Origin: Companilactobacillus versmoldensis DSM 14857 = KCTC 3814 | GTDB taxonomy: Bacteria > Bacillota > Bacilli > Lactobacillales > Lactobacillaceae | Assembly: GCF_001434295.1 (NCBI RefSeq) | Contig: NZ_AZFA01000004.1 | Location: forward strand, 62,001-126,000 | Length of the DNA: 64,000 nucleotides | Direction: 5' to 3' | Shown here: piece after piece, positions 49,421 to 60,969 of the stretch | Position numbering within the stretch: the first letter of the stretch is position 1 | Layout of the letters: each line of letters begins with the position of its first letter | Notes under the pieces: generated by a model | The model's input: the letters and a program-made list of their open reading frames with translations, nothing else | The model's database searches: none | Told to the model about the DNA's origin: nothing | Program-made: the position numbers and the translations under genes

Positions 49421-51541
49421 ATGAATACAGTATTTTTGATCTTATTGCTGATTGCTGCCACGATCGTTGCTAACGCGATCTATACTCGCTTTAAATTATT
49501 CCCAGTAGCCTTTTTGCAAATTGCCGCCGGACTGATTCTGTCACTATTTCCTATCTACCGTCATTTTGAACTTGAACCAGAGATCTTCATGTTGGTGATC
49601 ATTTCAATGCTGATGTTCAATGATGGTCAAAACACTAACATCATCAAATTAGCTCGCCATTTCCGGACGACCTTTTCATTGGCAGTTGAATTAGCTATCG
49701 TTTCGATCTTGATTATCGGAGCTGTCACTCATTTACTGATCCCCAGTTTTTCACTAGCATTGGCTTTTGCCTTAGGAGCCATCATCGTCCCCACCGATCC
49801 GGTTGCTGTCTCATCGATCACTTCGAAAGTTCTAGTCCCAAAAAATGTCATGGGCACACTGGAAAATGAATCATTATTCAACGATGCTTCTGGTATCGTT
49901 GCATTGAATTTAGCAATTGCTGCCATCGTGACTGGCAAATTTTCTATTTGGCATGGTATCGGTTATTTCTTATATGTTTTCTTCGGCGGAATAATCATCG
50001 GGGCAATTTTAGGCTCAATCATCATCACCGTTCGACTCCGCTTCATTCGACATCACGTCGATACTCCATCAGTCATGGTGCCTTATACCTTAATGACACC
50101 ATTTGTGGTCTATTTAATAGCTGAAGCAGTCGGCGTTTCTGGTATTTTGGCGGTTGTTGTTACCGGATTGCTACACGGAGTTCAACAGGATCGCCTAAGA
50201 CTGACCTCTTCTCGTCTACAAATCGTCATGACCAGTACTTGGCAAATCTTTTCAAGTATCTTAAATGGTATCGTCTTTGTATTGCTTGGTTTATCGCTTC
50301 CACGAGTCGTCGCTGACTTACATAATCGTGACACAGGTTCAGTCGTGATCCTTTTAAGCGTGGGGATACTTTTATACTTGTTGATGACTCTCTTGAGATT
50401 TTTTTGGGTGCAATTGGGTTTTGCTCGAATCAGGTTTGAAAATAGTCCCCATAAGGTCATGAATAATCTCGTCACGGCCCTCAGCGGTGTCCACGGGACA
50501 ATCACCCTATCACTAGCTTTCTCCTTACCACTGACCTTAAATGGTCATCCTTTCACTTACCGTAATGACCTGATCTTTATTGCGGCCGTAGTTATTTTGA
50601 CAAGTTTGATTGTTCCGACAATCGTCTTACCATTGATTTTACCTGCTAAAGTGATCAAATATTCTCCAGTAGAATTAAGTTCCGCCAAAAGTGAAATGGT
50701 CACCAATGCCATTGATAATCTCAATGCTCGTTATGAGACGTCACCAACATTAAGCCAAGTGATCAATATTTTAGACGGTCAACGGACGATTGAGAAACGT
50801 GCCGACCGGACTCAATTGACCAATATCTTTGATCATTGTTTTACCATTGAGTCAGATACCATCAATCAAATGCTCGAGGATAAACAAATATCGCAAAAAA
50901 ATGCCGATCTTTACATGCAAATCGCTAAGAAAACAATCTATCAGTATCAGCAAAATGGTGGTCAACGATTGATTTGGTTCTTGAAATTTCGTTTGTCTCC
51001 TCGTTTCTCGCATTCAAGAAGAGCACGAAAATTTCGCCAGTTCCGTCGCCAGATCAATTCAAAAGACCCCAATCATCAACAATCACATTCAGTTTGGGAA
51101 AAGGTCCAAAGAGCTGAACAAAAACCGTACCAAGTAATTATTCAGTATCTTAATGAAAGAAGTCACGACAAAAATGATCTAAAGATAAGCCGTGAAGAGT
51201 TACTTAAACAAACTAATTCTGTGTGGCAAAAGGTTCAACAAGTCGAACAGAAACCCTATCATGCAGTTATCAAATATCTGAATGAAAGCTACAATGATAA
51301 AAATGCTCAGGAAATCAGTATCGTTCGTCGAGCTTATGACGAAAGACATCGTCGCTTGAATAATCAACAAAATGATGGCGAACAGCAAAACGAACTTTTG
51401 ATTGAAGCCTTCCAATATGAATATACTTTCATCCAAACACAAGCCAGCGCAAATAAATATAACAGCGCTTTAAGCAATGCCTTATACGAACAAATTTCAA
51501 CTGACCAGCTAGTTTACGTTCAATCAGTCGGTACAGAATAA
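49421..51541 (+). CDS. CPA1-family Na+(K+)/H+ antiporter with internally duplicated tail
   Basis: 706 residues. Same layout as the antiporter at 2895-5024: about 12 membrane segments (1-410) with VPTDPVAVSSIT and ENESLFNDASG, then a hydrophilic tail. Unlike its paralogue, the tail holds two copies of a ~35-residue segment, SVWEKVQRAEQKPYQVII and SVWQKVQQVEQKPYHAVI, 43 codons apart. AAGGGAG precedes the ATG. Divergent from rapZ. The repeat may be a regulatory or coiled-coil unit. Confidence 0.87.
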   Translation: MNTVFLILLLIAATIVANAIYTRFKLFPVAFLQIAAGLILSLFPIYRHFELEPEIFMLVIISMLMFNDGQNTNIIKLARHFRTTFSLAVELAIVSILIIGAVTHLLIPSFSLALAFALGAIIVPTDPVAVSSITSKVLVPKNVMGTLENESLFNDASGIVALNLAIAAIVTGKFSIWHGIGYFLYVFFGGIIIGAILGSIIITVRLRFIRHHVDTPSVMVPYTLMTPFVVYLIAEAVGVSGILAVVVTGLLHGVQQDRLRLTSSRLQIVMTSTWQIFSSILNGIVFVLLGLSLPRVVADLHNRDTGSVVILLSVGILLYLLMTLLRFFWVQLGFARIRFENSPHKVMNNLVTALSGVHGTITLSLAFSLPLTLNGHPFTYRNDLIFIAAVVILTSLIVPTIVLPLILPAKVIKYSPVELSSAKSEMVTNAIDNLNARYETSPTLSQVINILDGQRTIEKRADRTQLTNIFDHCFTIESDTINQMLEDKQISQKNADLYMQIAKKTIYQYQQNGGQRLIWFLKFRLSPRFSHSRRARKFRQFRRQINSKDPNHQQSHSVWEKVQRAEQKPYQVIIQYLNERSHDKNDLKISREELLKQTNSVWQKVQQVEQKPYHAVIKYLNESYNDKNAQEISIVRRAYDERHRRLNNQQNDGEQQNELLIEAFQYEYTFIQTQASANKYNSALSNALYEQISTDQLVYVQSVGTE
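51089..51320 (+). repeat. Direct repeat coding for a duplicated tail segment of the antiporter
   Basis: Copies begin at 51089 (TCAGTTTGGGAA) and 51218 (TCTGTGTGGCAA), a period of 129 bases or 43 codons. About 35 residues align, ending in YLNE-x-(S/Y)-x-DKN. The DNA has diverged more than the protein, so the duplication is old. Confidence 0.8.
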
Positions 51542-51543
51542 AA

Positions 51544-51585
51544 AAAGTTCCCAGTAAAATGACAATTTACTGGGAACTTTATTTT
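51544..51585. terminator. Bidirectional terminator
   Basis: AAAGTTCCCAGTAAA and its complement, then ATTTTTTT on plus; lies between the antiporter and the convergent uvrA. Confidence 0.9.
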
Positions 51586-51586
51586 T

Positions 51587-54436
51587 TTACAAAGCATCTT
51601 TAGTTCGTTTTGTATCTCGTTTTAAAATTGGGCCGAGATATTGACCAGTATAACTCTTCTTTACACGAGCAATGTGTTCTGGAGTACCGCTAGCGACCAC
51701 ATGGCCACCGCCTTCTCCACCTTCTGGACCAAGGTCAATGACCCAGTCAGAAGATTTTATGACATCTAAATTGTGCTCGATGACTAAGACAGTATTGCCT
51801 TCATCAACTAAGCGTTGGAGAACATTTAAAAGACGTTTGATATCGTCAGTGTGCAAACCTGTAGTCGGCTCATCCAAAATATAGAAGTTTTTACCACTTG
51901 AACGCTTATAAAGTTCTGAGGCCAACTTCATTCTTTGGGCTTCACCACCAGATAACTGCGTGGCAGATTGGCCTAATGACACATAACCCAAACCGACATC
52001 TGCAATCGTCTGCAACTTTCTCTGGATACGGGGAATATTGCTGAAAAAGTCTAATGCTTCGTCAACTTTCATATCAAGAATTTGAGCAATATTCTTACCT
52101 TTGTAAGTTACTTCAAGCGTTTCAGAATTGTAACGTGTACCATGACAAACTTCGCAAGGTACGTAGACATCAGGCAAGAAGTTCATTTCGATTTTAATGA
52201 TTCCGTCACCACGACAGTTTTCACAACGACCACCTTTAATATTAAAGGAGAAACGGCCCTTCTTATAACCACGTAGTTTTGCTTCATTAGTTTGTGAAAA
52301 GAGATCACGGATATCATCAAAAACTCCTGTATAAGTAGCCGGATTACTCCGGGGAGTCCGCCCGATTGGACTTTGATCAATAGCAATGACTTTGTCCAAC
52401 TTGTCATAACCCTTGATTGACTTATACTTACCAGGTTTTTGAGAATTGTGGTTCATCTTTTGAGCTAACGCTCGTTTCAAAATCATGTTGACCAAAGTTG
52501 ACTTCCCTGAACCAGAAACTCCAGTAACTGAAATAAACTTACCTAGTGGAAATTTAACATCCAGATTCTTCAAGTTGTTTTCCTTAGCGCCGGTGACTTC
52601 GACGAAACTACCGTTGCCATCACGTCTTTCAAGTGGTACCGGTACAAATTTCTTGCCAGCCAAATATTGTCCCGTCAAAGACTTAGGATTCTTCTCGACC
52701 TCCTCTGGAGTACCAGTAGCAACGATCTTACCACCGTTTTCACCAGCTCCTGGACCAACGTCGATCAAATAATCGGCAGCTCTCATTGTATCTTCATCGT
52801 GTTCCACAACAATCAAAGTATTACCGAGGTCTCGCATTTTCTTCAGTGAACGGATCAATCGGTCATTATCACGTTGATGTAAACCAATTGAGGGTTCATC
52901 AAGGATGTACATTACTCCGGAAAGATTGGAACCAATTTGAGTTGCTAAACGGATCCGTTGAGCTTCCCCACCAGATAGAGTCCCAGCCGAACGTGAAAGT
53001 GTCAGGTACTTGAGTCCGACGTTGATCAAGAAAGCTAAGCGATCACGAACTTCCTTCAAGATAGGTTTAGCGATGACGGTATTTTGTTCACCTAACTTAA
53101 CTGATTTAAAGAATGGCAAAGAATTTTTTATAGAAAGATCTGAGGCTTCAGCAATATCTTTACCTTCGATTTTGACTGCTAATGCTTGACGATTCAAACG
53201 TTTGCCGTGGCAAACTGGACAAGTCAATTCAGTCATATATTTCCGCATAACTTCGCGGGTAAAGTCACTATTAGTATCGTGATAGCGACGATCGATATTT
53301 TTCATGACGCCTTCAAACTCAACATCCACATCACGAACATTCCCAAAATCATTTTCGTAATGGAAGTGGAAAGTCTTGCCGTTAGAACCGTTCAATACTA
53401 AATCACGGTCACGTTTTGAAAGCTTATTGAAAGGTGTATCCATATCAACTTTAAAAGCCTTGCAGGCTTGAGCTAATAATTCAGGATAATATTGTGAACT
53501 GATTGGATTCCAAGGTGCAATAGCACCTTCTTTAAGAGTTTTACTTGGATCAGGAACCACTAGGTCAAGATCAACATCTAACTTCATCCCTAAACCATCA
53601 CAAGCTGGGCAAGCACCGAAAGGAGCATTGAAAGAAAACAAACGAGGTTCCATTTCACCAACTGTAAATCCACAAAGTGGACAAGAGTTTTTCTCAGAAA
53701 AGACCATCATTTCGCCATCGATCACGTCAGCATTCATATAACCGTCAGATAACCGTAAAGCAGCTTCAACTGAATCAGTTAATCGTGATTTGATATGATC
53801 ATTGATAACGATCCGGTCAACGATAACATCGATACTGTGATTCTTATTTTTGTCTAGTTCTATATCTTCATAGATATCATGGACTTCCCCATCAATTCTC
53901 ACTCTGACATAGCCTTGCTTTTGAATTTGTTGCAAGGCCTTTTTGTGTTGACCCTTTTTAGATCTAATTACTGGAGAAAGAACTTGTAATTTAGTTCTTT
54001 CAGGTAATTTCAAAATCGAATCGACCATCTGTTGAGCAGATTGACTGGTAATGACCGTGCCATCATTAGGACAAATAGGTGTTCCCACTCGAGCCCACAA
54101 TAGACGCAAGTAATCATTGATCTCGGTGACAGTACCTACGGTCGATCGAGGATTCTTTGAGGTAGTCTTTTGGTCGATCGAAATGGCTGGGCTTAATCCA
54201 TCGATTGAGTCGACATCCGGCTTATCCATTTGACCCAAAAATTGACGAGCATAGGATGAAAGACTTTCAACGTAACGTCTTTGACCTTCAGCGTACAAAG
54301 TATCAAAGGCGAGTGAACTCTTTCCCGAACCTGAAAGTCCAGTCATAACTACAAATTTGTCACGTGGAATAGTGACATTAACATTTTTTAAATTATGAGC
54401 ACGTGCTCCATGAATGACTATTTTATCGTTCAACAT
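51587..54436 (-). CDS. uvrA: Excinuclease ABC subunit A
   Basis: 949 residues. DNA damage recognition ATPase of nucleotide excision repair. Two ABC cassettes: Walker [13 protein letters not shown] near residue 35 and [12 protein letters not shown] near 643; signatures [12 protein letters not shown] and [12 protein letters not shown]. Zinc fingers CPLC...CPAC and CENC...CEVC. Starts 2 bases after uvrB. Forms an operon uvrB-uvrA. Confidence 0.99.
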   Translation of the reverse strand: MLNDKIVIHGARAHNLKNVNVTIPRDKFVVMTGLSGSGKSSLAFDTLYAEGQRRYVESLSSYARQFLGQMDKPDVDSIDGLSPAISIDQKTTSKNPRSTVGTVTEINDYLRLLWARVGTPICPNDGTVITSQSAQQMVDSILKLPERTKLQVLSPVIRSKKGQHKKALQQIQKQGYVRVRIDGEVHDIYEDIELDKNKNHSIDVIVDRIVINDHIKSRLTDSVEAALRLSDGYMNADVIDGEMMVFSEKNSCPLCGFTVGEMEPRLFSFNAPFGACPACDGLGMKLDVDLDLVVPDPSKTLKEGAIAPWNPISSQYYPELLAQACKAFKVDMDTPFNKLSKRDRDLVLNGSNGKTFHFHYENDFGNVRDVDVEFEGVMKNIDRRYHDTNSDFTREVMRKYMTELTCPVCHGKRLNRQALAVKIEGKDIAEASDLSIKNSLPFFKSVKLGEQNTVIAKPILKEVRDRLAFLINVGLKYLTLSRSAGTLSGGEAQRIRLATQIGSNLSGVMYILDEPSIGLHQRDNDRLIRSLKKMRDLGNTLIVVEHDEDTMRAADYLIDVGPGAGENGGKIVATGTPEEVEKNPKSLTGQYLAGKKFVPVPLERRDGNGSFVEVTGAKENNLKNLDVKFPLGKFISVTGVSGSGKSTLVNMILKRALAQKMNHNSQKPGKYKSIKGYDKLDKVIAIDQSPIGRTPRSNPATYTGVFDDIRDLFSQTNEAKLRGYKKGRFSFNIKGGRCENCRGDGIIKIEMNFLPDVYVPCEVCHGTRYNSETLEVTYKGKNIAQILDMKVDEALDFFSNIPRIQRKLQTIADVGLGYVSLGQSATQLSGGEAQRMKLASELYKRSSGKNFYILDEPTTGLHTDDIKRLLNVLQRLVDEGNTVLVIEHNLDVIKSSDWVIDLGPEGGEGGGHVVASGTPEHIARVKKSYTGQYLGPILKRDTKRTKDAL

Positions 54437-54438
54437 AC

Positions 54439-56451
54439 TTAATTCTTTTCCGCCTTTAATTCTAGGATTGTGTCACGTAAATTAGCGGCACCTTCGAAAT
54501 CAAGCTTCTTAGCAGCTGATTCCATTTGTTCAGTTAAATTACTGATCAATTCATTCTTCTGCTTCTTAGTCATATTTTCAAAATCAAGATTATCTTCGGT
54601 GATCTGTTCTTTTTCAGATTCGGAATTATCGACCTTGGTAAACATTGAAATAGCTGCTCTGATCGGTTTAACGATGGTTGTAGGTGTAATCCCATGTTCT
54701 TCATTGAATTTCTCTTGGATCTCACGACGATGAGCGGTCTTGTCGATTGCTCCACGCATTGAATCTGTCACGCTATCAGCATACATGATAACTTTACCAT
54801 GTTCATTTCTGGAAGCCCGACCAATAATTTGAATCAAGGAACGTTCAGCTCTTAAAAAGCCTTCTTTGTCAGCATCCAAAATTGCAATTAGAGAAACTTC
54901 GGGGACATCGATACCTTCACGTAGTAAATTGATACCAATCAGGACATCAAATTTACCGAGTCGGAGATCTCGAATGATCTGCGATCGTTCGATTGTCTTG
55001 ATATCACTATGCAAATATCGGACTTTGATCCCAAGATCTTTAAAGTAATCGGTTAGATCTTCTGCCATTTTTTTGGTCAATGTGGTGACAAAGACCCGCT
55101 CATGTTTTTCAACTCGGTCATTTATCTCCGCAACTAAATCATCGATTTGACCCATGATCGGCCGAACTTCAATTTTTGGATCAAGCAATCCGGTAGGCCG
55201 AATCACCTGTTGAACTACATTCTTAGTCCGATCAAGTTCATATGGACCAGGCGTTGCTGAAACATACATGATCCGATTAACATGCTTTTCAAATTCCTCC
55301 AACTTCAAAGGACGGTTGTCTAAGGCACTTGGCAAACGAAAACCATAGTTGACTAACATTTGCTTTCTAGCCCGATCACCGTTATACATCCCTCTGATCT
55401 GAGGCATGGTAACGTGAGACTCATCGATCATAATATTGAAATCGTCAGGGAAGAAATCTAGCAAAGTAAATGGTGGTTCTCCTTCAGCACGACCTTCCAT
55501 ATGACGTGAATAATTTTCGATACCAGAGGTGTAGCCCATTTCACGCATCATTTCGATATCATACTCAGTTCTTTGTTTGATTCTTTGGGCTTCCAGTAAT
55601 TTACCTTCACCTTCGAACTTTTTAACTTGAACATCTAATTCATTTTGGATCCGTGTCAAAGCTTGTTCCATACTAGCATCACTGATCATAAAGTGAGTTG
55701 CTGGGAAGATCCCAATATGATCCATCGAGCCGATGATCTCACCTGTCAAAGCATTCATTTCAATGATTCGGTCGATCTCATCACCAAAGAATTCAACTCT
55801 GATAGCATTATCATCACGTGAGGCTGGGAAAATGTCGACCACATCTCCACGGACACGAAAACGTCCACGTTGAAAGTCAATATCATTTCTTTCAAATTGG
55901 TTTTCAACTAATTCTTCAAGTAATTTATTTCTGGAGATCTCTTGGCCGACCCGTAAAGAAATAATGCTGTCTGCATATTCTCTTGGGTCACCTAAACCAA
56001 ATATACAGGAAACTGACGCTACAACGATAACGTCATTTCTCTCCAAAAGCGAACTAGTAGCTGAATGCCGAAGTTTATCGATCTCATCGTTGATACTTGA
56101 ATCTTTTTCAATATAAGTATCACTAGATGGGACGTATGCTTCTGGTTGATAGTAATCATAATAACTGACAAAATATTCAACCGCATTGTTCGGGAAAAAT
56201 TCTTTCATTTCACCATAAAGTTGACCTGCTAAGGTCTTGTTATGAGAAATGATCAATGTAGGTTTATTTAAATTTTTTATGACATTAGCCATCGTAAAGG
56301 TTTTACCAGTACCAGTGGCACCCTCAATTACCATTTCTTTGTCCCCGTCTTTAAAACCCTTAGTCAATTTATCGATAGCTTGTTGTTGGTCACCCGCTGG
56401 TGAGTATTTTGAGACCAAATCAAACTTATTGTTATCCACTCTATCTATCAA
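54439..56451 (-). CDS. uvrB: Excinuclease ABC subunit B
   Basis: About 670 residues. Helicase-like damage verification subunit: Walker [11 protein letters not shown], beta-hairpin [10 protein letters not shown], helicase motif QIIGRASRN, and C-terminal UVR motif that binds UvrC. Start is TTG at 56451 with GGAGG five bases upstream; the TTG at 56472 is too early. LexA-like site lies upstream. Confidence 0.98.
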   Translation of the reverse strand: MIDRVDNNKFDLVSKYSPAGDQQQAIDKLTKGFKDGDKEMVIEGATGTGKTFTMANVIKNLNKPTLIISHNKTLAGQLYGEMKEFFPNNAVEYFVSYYDYYQPEAYVPSSDTYIEKDSSINDEIDKLRHSATSSLLERNDVIVVASVSCIFGLGDPREYADSIISLRVGQEISRNKLLEELVENQFERNDIDFQRGRFRVRGDVVDIFPASRDDNAIRVEFFGDEIDRIIEMNALTGEIIGSMDHIGIFPATHFMISDASMEQALTRIQNELDVQVKKFEGEGKLLEAQRIKQRTEYDIEMMREMGYTSGIENYSRHMEGRAEGEPPFTLLDFFPDDFNIMIDESHVTMPQIRGMYNGDRARKQMLVNYGFRLPSALDNRPLKLEEFEKHVNRIMYVSATPGPYELDRTKNVVQQVIRPTGLLDPKIEVRPIMGQIDDLVAEINDRVEKHERVFVTTLTKKMAEDLTDYFKDLGIKVRYLHSDIKTIERSQIIRDLRLGKFDVLIGINLLREGIDVPEVSLIAILDADKEGFLRAERSLIQIIGRASRNEHGKVIMYADSVTDSMRGAIDKTAHRREIQEKFNEEHGITPTTIVKPIRAAISMFTKVDNSESEKEQITEDNLDFENMTKKQKNELISNLTEQMESAAKKLDFEGAANLRDTILELKAEKN

Positions 56452-56474
56452 TTTAAGACCTCCCAAAAACAAAA

Positions 56475-56501
56475 ATACATCTAACTCAAACAGAATTAGA
56501 T
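56475..56501. other. Hairpin in the uvrB leader
   Basis: ACATCTAA and its complement TTAGATGT around a short loop, just before the uvrB ribosome site and upstream of the MFS gene's end. May be a terminator for the MFS gene or a leader structure; no T-run to decide. Confidence 0.4.
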
Positions 56502-56545
56502 GTAATTTGCGTTAGAAACAATATATCAAATATATATTAACATAT

Positions 56546-56559
56546 CGAACATACTTTCG
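56546..56559 (-). promoter_or_regulatory. LexA (SOS) box candidate for uvrB-uvrA
   Basis: CGAACATACTTTCG against the Gram-positive consensus CGAACATATGTTCG, two mismatches. Lies about 95 bases before the uvrB start, overlapping the likely -35 region. uvrBA is a known LexA target in Bacillus. Confidence 0.55.
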
Positions 56560-57810
56560 CTATTTATTTGGACTTTTATCCAATCTAGGCAAAATTGCAA
56601 AAATTATCAAGCCGACCAAGAACAAGAAGCTCAAGGAAGCAGCTCCAATCGTAGACTTTCCAGTTAGTTGTGTGACGATACCAACTAAGAATGGTCCCAT
56701 GACTGCTGAAAATTTACCAAGAATATTGTAGAAACCAAAAAATTCACTCCCGGAATCTTTCGGAATTATTTTACCAAAGTAAGATCTGCTCAATGCCTGT
56801 AATCCACCTTGACTAGTTCCAACAAGAACGGCCAAGATCCAAAAATCAACCGTTGTTTTCAGTCTCAAGGCGTATAAACAAATGATGAAGTATACTCCGA
56901 TACCAAGTAAGATACCGGCCCTAGTTGAAGTATGATCAGCAATCCAACCAAATAAGATTGAAAATGGAAAAGCAATCAGTTGAACCACTAATAAAACAAT
57001 CATCAAGACAGTTGTTTTAACACCAATGTCCATCCCAATTGATGTTGCCATGGTGAAAATAGTATCCACTCCATCAATATAGAAGAAATAGGCAACTAAA
57101 AACCAGGCAACTTTTTTATATTGCCGAATATGTTTGATCGTTTGGAAAACACGTTTGAAACTACCGGCTAAAGGAGAAGTTGTCGGCGCCACTGAATATT
57201 TTTGCGTTACATTTTTTTGCAAAGGTATGGCGAAAAGCAACCACCAGACGGCAGCAATCAAAAAACTAGCTTTCGTGATACCTGAACCATCCAATGCACC
57301 AAAGCCATCGGTCAAATCTAAAACTAAAAACAAAATAAATGCTAGGACTCCGCCTAAATAACCATAGGCATATCCATGGGTAGATATTTTATTCATATCT
57401 TGATTAGTGGAAACGTCGGTCAAAAAGCTATCGTAAAACAAATTGCTGGCTGAATAGCCAATTGCTGAAATGATATAAATGAACAATAACATCCGCCATT
57501 GACTAGATGGCACTAGGGCCAATCCAATCGTTGCCACGATCCCGAGCCAACAAAAGCCACTCAATAATTTCTTTTTAAAATGTGGGTAATCTGCCAAAGC
57601 TCCTAAAAATGGCGCCAGTATAGAGACTAATAGTGTCCCAAAACTGTTAGCATATCCCCAGTATGCGGTCGAGCTTGCGGCTGATATGTGATCAGCTTGA
57701 GCGACCGATTTAAAATAAACTGGAAGTACTGCAGTGGTAACGATAATCCCATAACCGGAATTTGCCCAGTCATACAGGATCCAACTCCACTGTTTTTTAT
57801 TGATGTTCAA
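56560..57810 (-). CDS. MFS transporter, UMF1/Atg22-like
   Basis: 416 residues with about 12 hydrophobic segments. WSWILYDWANSGYG at the N-terminus is the mark of the UMF1 family, whose substrates are unknown in bacteria. TTG start with AAGGGG before it. Follows the phosphatase-like gene by 11 bases and may share its transcript. Confidence 0.87.
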   Translation of the reverse strand: MNINKKQWSWILYDWANSGYGIIVTTAVLPVYFKSVAQADHISAASSTAYWGYANSFGTLLVSILAPFLGALADYPHFKKKLLSGFCWLGIVATIGLALVPSSQWRMLLFIYIISAIGYSASNLFYDSFLTDVSTNQDMNKISTHGYAYGYLGGVLAFILFLVLDLTDGFGALDGSGITKASFLIAAVWWLLFAIPLQKNVTQKYSVAPTTSPLAGSFKRVFQTIKHIRQYKKVAWFLVAYFFYIDGVDTIFTMATSIGMDIGVKTTVLMIVLLVVQLIAFPFSILFGWIADHTSTRAGILLGIGVYFIICLYALRLKTTVDFWILAVLVGTSQGGLQALSRSYFGKIIPKDSGSEFFGFYNILGKFSAVMGPFLVGIVTQLTGKSTIGAASLSFLFLVGLIIFAILPRLDKSPNK

Positions 57811-57821
57811 AATGACACCCC

Positions 57822-59114
57822 TTATTTTCTGAAGACATCCTCAATGCATTGACCTGCGATCTGATTTTCAAATTTCAAACCTAGCAACTTGGCAAAAGTA
57901 GGTGCCTCGTCAACCAAGTTGGCCTTCTCAACTGTGTGTCCGGAATTTATTGCCGGGCCATTGAAAACTAAAGTCGTTTGATAATCTGACTTTCTCGGGT
58001 CATAACCGTGAACACCGTGGTAGCGGTCTGGCTGGCCTAAAGTAGCTGGATCAACACGTTCGACCACCGTCGAACGCTCACTTTCATCAGTGAAATAGTA
58101 TCCGGATTTTGCTTCAACTAATAACGAGCAAGCAGGATCTGCGCCTAATTCAGCAGCTTCTGAGGCTGAATAGACTTTTTCTACCCCCTCCACATTTTTG
58201 ACTAATGTTTTGAGCGAATCCATCTCCTCAAAGTCCTTAGTATAAATATAAGTTGAACCATCGCAAGTCTTTGCCATTACTTGCCAATCCTTTTTAAAGG
58301 TTTGGTCAGCATTGGCCGTCAACCAACCTTTTTGAGCGAACAGAGTATTAAGATGGATCATCTTAGTTACGTTAATCTGATAATGATCACCTAAGACCAC
58401 AAAATTCGTCTGCTCAAATGTTCCAGCATCTTTCGTAGCTTGGATCAATTGGGCGACGTGTTTATCCAAGCGCTGTAAGGCTTGCATCGCCTCATCTGAT
58501 CTGACGCCGTAACGGTGACGCATACTATCCATATCCACTAAATGAATCAAAGTCAGTCGAGGCTGTTTATTTTTTATCGTATCGACCGCACAAGCAGTAA
58601 TGAAATCATCCAATTGCGGTTGCTTGATGCCATTACGCAAATGGCCATATTTATGGTTCATCTCCAACAGAAATACTGGTGAACTTGCCTTCAATGAAAC
58701 TAAAACTTGATTTGTCCAGATCCGATTAGGGAAAATTTCAGCCAAATTGTAATCAATTTTACTGCCAGCAGTGACTGGCCACAAAAAGGCGGCTGTCTTC
58801 ATACCGGCTTGATTAGCTAAATCATAGACTGTAGGCGATTGAACATCTTTTTGATACCAATACCAGTCTGGTGAACGACGTTGCGGTTGAATCTTAGTAT
58901 TATTGACGATGCCATGAACCTTTGGGTATTGACCAGTAATAATTGAGGTGTGTGAAGGATAAGTCAATGTCGGATAGATCCCGGTAACTGATTTGACCCA
59001 GGTCCCAACATTGACCAATTTATTTAAAGTTGGCAACTCAGCCTGATGTTCACGGATATCCCGAAAACCTAATGAATCTAATGACATTACAACTAAATTC
59101 TGATCTGCTGACAA
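57822..59114 (-). CDS. Alkaline-phosphatase superfamily phosphodiesterase/pyrophosphatase
   Basis: 430 residues. First metal site VVMSLDSLGF (Asp), nucleophile Thr in TLTYPSHTSIITG, then VVLGDHYQI (Asp-His pair) and HGVHGYDP. No signal peptide is visible, so probably cytoplasmic. TTG start with GGGGAG before it. Related to nucleotide pyrophosphatase/phosphodiesterase (NPP) proteins. Substrate unknown. Confidence 0.88.
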   Translation of the reverse strand: MSADQNLVVMSLDSLGFRDIREHQAELPTLNKLVNVGTWVKSVTGIYPTLTYPSHTSIITGQYPKVHGIVNNTKIQPQRRSPDWYWYQKDVQSPTVYDLANQAGMKTAAFLWPVTAGSKIDYNLAEIFPNRIWTNQVLVSLKASSPVFLLEMNHKYGHLRNGIKQPQLDDFITACAVDTIKNKQPRLTLIHLVDMDSMRHRYGVRSDEAMQALQRLDKHVAQLIQATKDAGTFEQTNFVVLGDHYQINVTKMIHLNTLFAQKGWLTANADQTFKKDWQVMAKTCDGSTYIYTKDFEEMDSLKTLVKNVEGVEKVYSASEAAELGADPACSLLVEAKSGYYFTDESERSTVVERVDPATLGQPDRYHGVHGYDPRKSDYQTTLVFNGPAINSGHTVEKANLVDEAPTFAKLLGLKFENQIAGQCIEDVFRK

Positions 59115-59206
59115 AATAAAGCTCCCCTTTTTGAAACCGACTCCGATACAAAATATTATATCGCAGTTAACTAGATACTGTCACAATCTTATCGCTGACA
59201 CGAACA

Positions 59207-59238
59207 ATAAAAAACACCGACCAAAAATCAGTCGGTGT
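59207..59238 (-). terminator. Terminator after phosphoglucomutase
   Basis: Minus strand ACACCGAC and its complement GTCGGTGT, then TTTTTATT. Lies 13 bases after the pgm stop. Confidence 0.9.
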
Positions 59239-59250
59239 GTGTATTTACAA

Positions 59251-60969
59251 TTATTCCCAGGAATCGACGACTTTAGCAAAGCCGTCTAATTTCTTGTCTG
59301 CATTGGAATCAGTATCACTAGTAATACCAATATAGAATTTCATCTTTGGCTCGGTACCTGAGGGACGAACCGCAACCCAAGTCCCATCCTCAAGAATGAA
59401 TTTCAAGGCATCTGCCTTTGGTAGGCCAGTTTCTGACTTTTGACCAGCTTTAGCATCAGTTTGATTCAAGTAATCAAGTGTCTCAACAACTTTGACACCA
59501 TTGATCTCTTCGAAACCTTCTTCACGCAATTGTTTCATGATCTCAGCCATGCGAGATTTACCAGAAACACCATCAAAGGTCTTGGAAATAGTCTTTTCAC
59601 GATAATAACCAAACTCTTGATATAAATCTTCAAGTGCATCATAAATCGTCTTACCTTTTGACTCATAATATGCAGCTGCTTCTGCTAATAAGATAGTCGA
59701 TTGCATGGCATCTTTATCACGAACAAATGGCTTAACTAAATAACCATAACTTTCTTCAAAACCAAATAGGAATTGATGACTCTTGGTATCTTGAAAATGT
59801 TGGATCTTTTCAGCAATATATTTGAAACCAGTCAATACGTTGTACATCTTAACGCCATACTTGTCCGCAATAACTGTGGATAATTCAGTCGAAACGATTG
59901 ATTTTACCACTGCACCATTTTCAGGCAATTGGCCAGTTTCTTTTTTAGCTTGTAATAAATAATTTAGGAGCACGGAAGCAATTTGATTACCAGTCATCAA
60001 TTTATATGAACCATCAGGTTGGCGTACAGCCGCACCCAAACGGTCAGCATCAGGGTCAGTTGCAATCAAGATGTTGGCTTCGATTTTTTTACCCAAAGCA
60101 ATCGCTAAATCAAAAGTTTGTGAAAACTCAGGATTTGGGAATGGTGTTGTAGCAAATTCTGGGTCCAAAATAGCTTGTTCCTTGACCATATTAAAGTTAT
60201 TGAAACCGAGATCCTGGAAGATCCGTGGAGCAATCATTTTACCAGTACCATGAAGTGGCGAGTAAACGAACTTCATATTTTTACCGGCCTTATCGATAAT
60301 ATCGTGGTTAACTACCACAGTATCTAATTTTGATAAATAAAGTTGATCGATATCTTCGCCAATCAGTGTCATTAATTTTTCTTCACGTAATTGATAAACA
60401 GTTTTCACCTTGATACTGAAGATATCGTTGGCCTTACGAACATATTCGGTGATCTTGTCTGATTCAGCTGGTGGCATTTGTCCGCCATCTGGTCCATAAA
60501 TTTTGAAACCATTATATTGTTTAGGATTATGACTTGCAGTGATCATGATACCGGCATATGTATTTAAGGTTCTGACGGCAAATGACAACTCTGGCGTTGG
60601 CCGTAAACTATCAAAAACATAACTCTTGATGCCGTGAGCACCTAGTACTTTGGCTGATTCGAGCGCAAAATCTTGTGAATGGTAACGTGAATCGAAACTG
60701 ATAGCGACTCCACGAGCTTTAGTTTCATCATCCAAAGTATCCATGAACAGTGCCAAACCTTCTGCAGCTTGTCTAACTGTATAGATATTCATTCGGTTGA
60801 TACCAGGTCCTAAAACTCCCCGCATCCCTGCTGTACCAAATTCCATGGGAGCATAGAAAGCTTCCTCTGCTTGTGTATCATCATTTTTTAATTCCTGTAA
60901 TTGCGATTTTAATTCTGGCTCTAATTCTGAATTATCGAGCCAACTTTGCATGTTTTCTTGCCAAGACAT
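59251..60969 (-). CDS. pgm: Phosphoglucomutase/phosphomannomutase
   Basis: 572 residues, alpha-PGM of the PgcA type. Phosphoserine Ser146 in ITASHNP, metal loop TDPDADRLG, sugar loop GFEESYGYL, phosphate loop RPSGTEPK. Links glucose-6-phosphate and glucose-1-phosphate for UDP-glucose and polysaccharide synthesis. AGGAGG precedes the ATG. Differs from glmM at the window start, which is shorter. Confidence 0.96.
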   Translation of the reverse strand: MSWQENMQSWLDNSELEPELKSQLQELKNDDTQAEEAFYAPMEFGTAGMRGVLGPGINRMNIYTVRQAAEGLALFMDTLDDETKARGVAISFDSRYHSQDFALESAKVLGAHGIKSYVFDSLRPTPELSFAVRTLNTYAGIMITASHNPKQYNGFKIYGPDGGQMPPAESDKITEYVRKANDIFSIKVKTVYQLREEKLMTLIGEDIDQLYLSKLDTVVVNHDIIDKAGKNMKFVYSPLHGTGKMIAPRIFQDLGFNNFNMVKEQAILDPEFATTPFPNPEFSQTFDLAIALGKKIEANILIATDPDADRLGAAVRQPDGSYKLMTGNQIASVLLNYLLQAKKETGQLPENGAVVKSIVSTELSTVIADKYGVKMYNVLTGFKYIAEKIQHFQDTKSHQFLFGFEESYGYLVKPFVRDKDAMQSTILLAEAAAYYESKGKTIYDALEDLYQEFGYYREKTISKTFDGVSGKSRMAEIMKQLREEGFEEINGVKVVETLDYLNQTDAKAGQKSETGLPKADALKFILEDGTWVAVRPSGTEPKMKFYIGITSDTDSNADKKLDGFAKVVDSWE

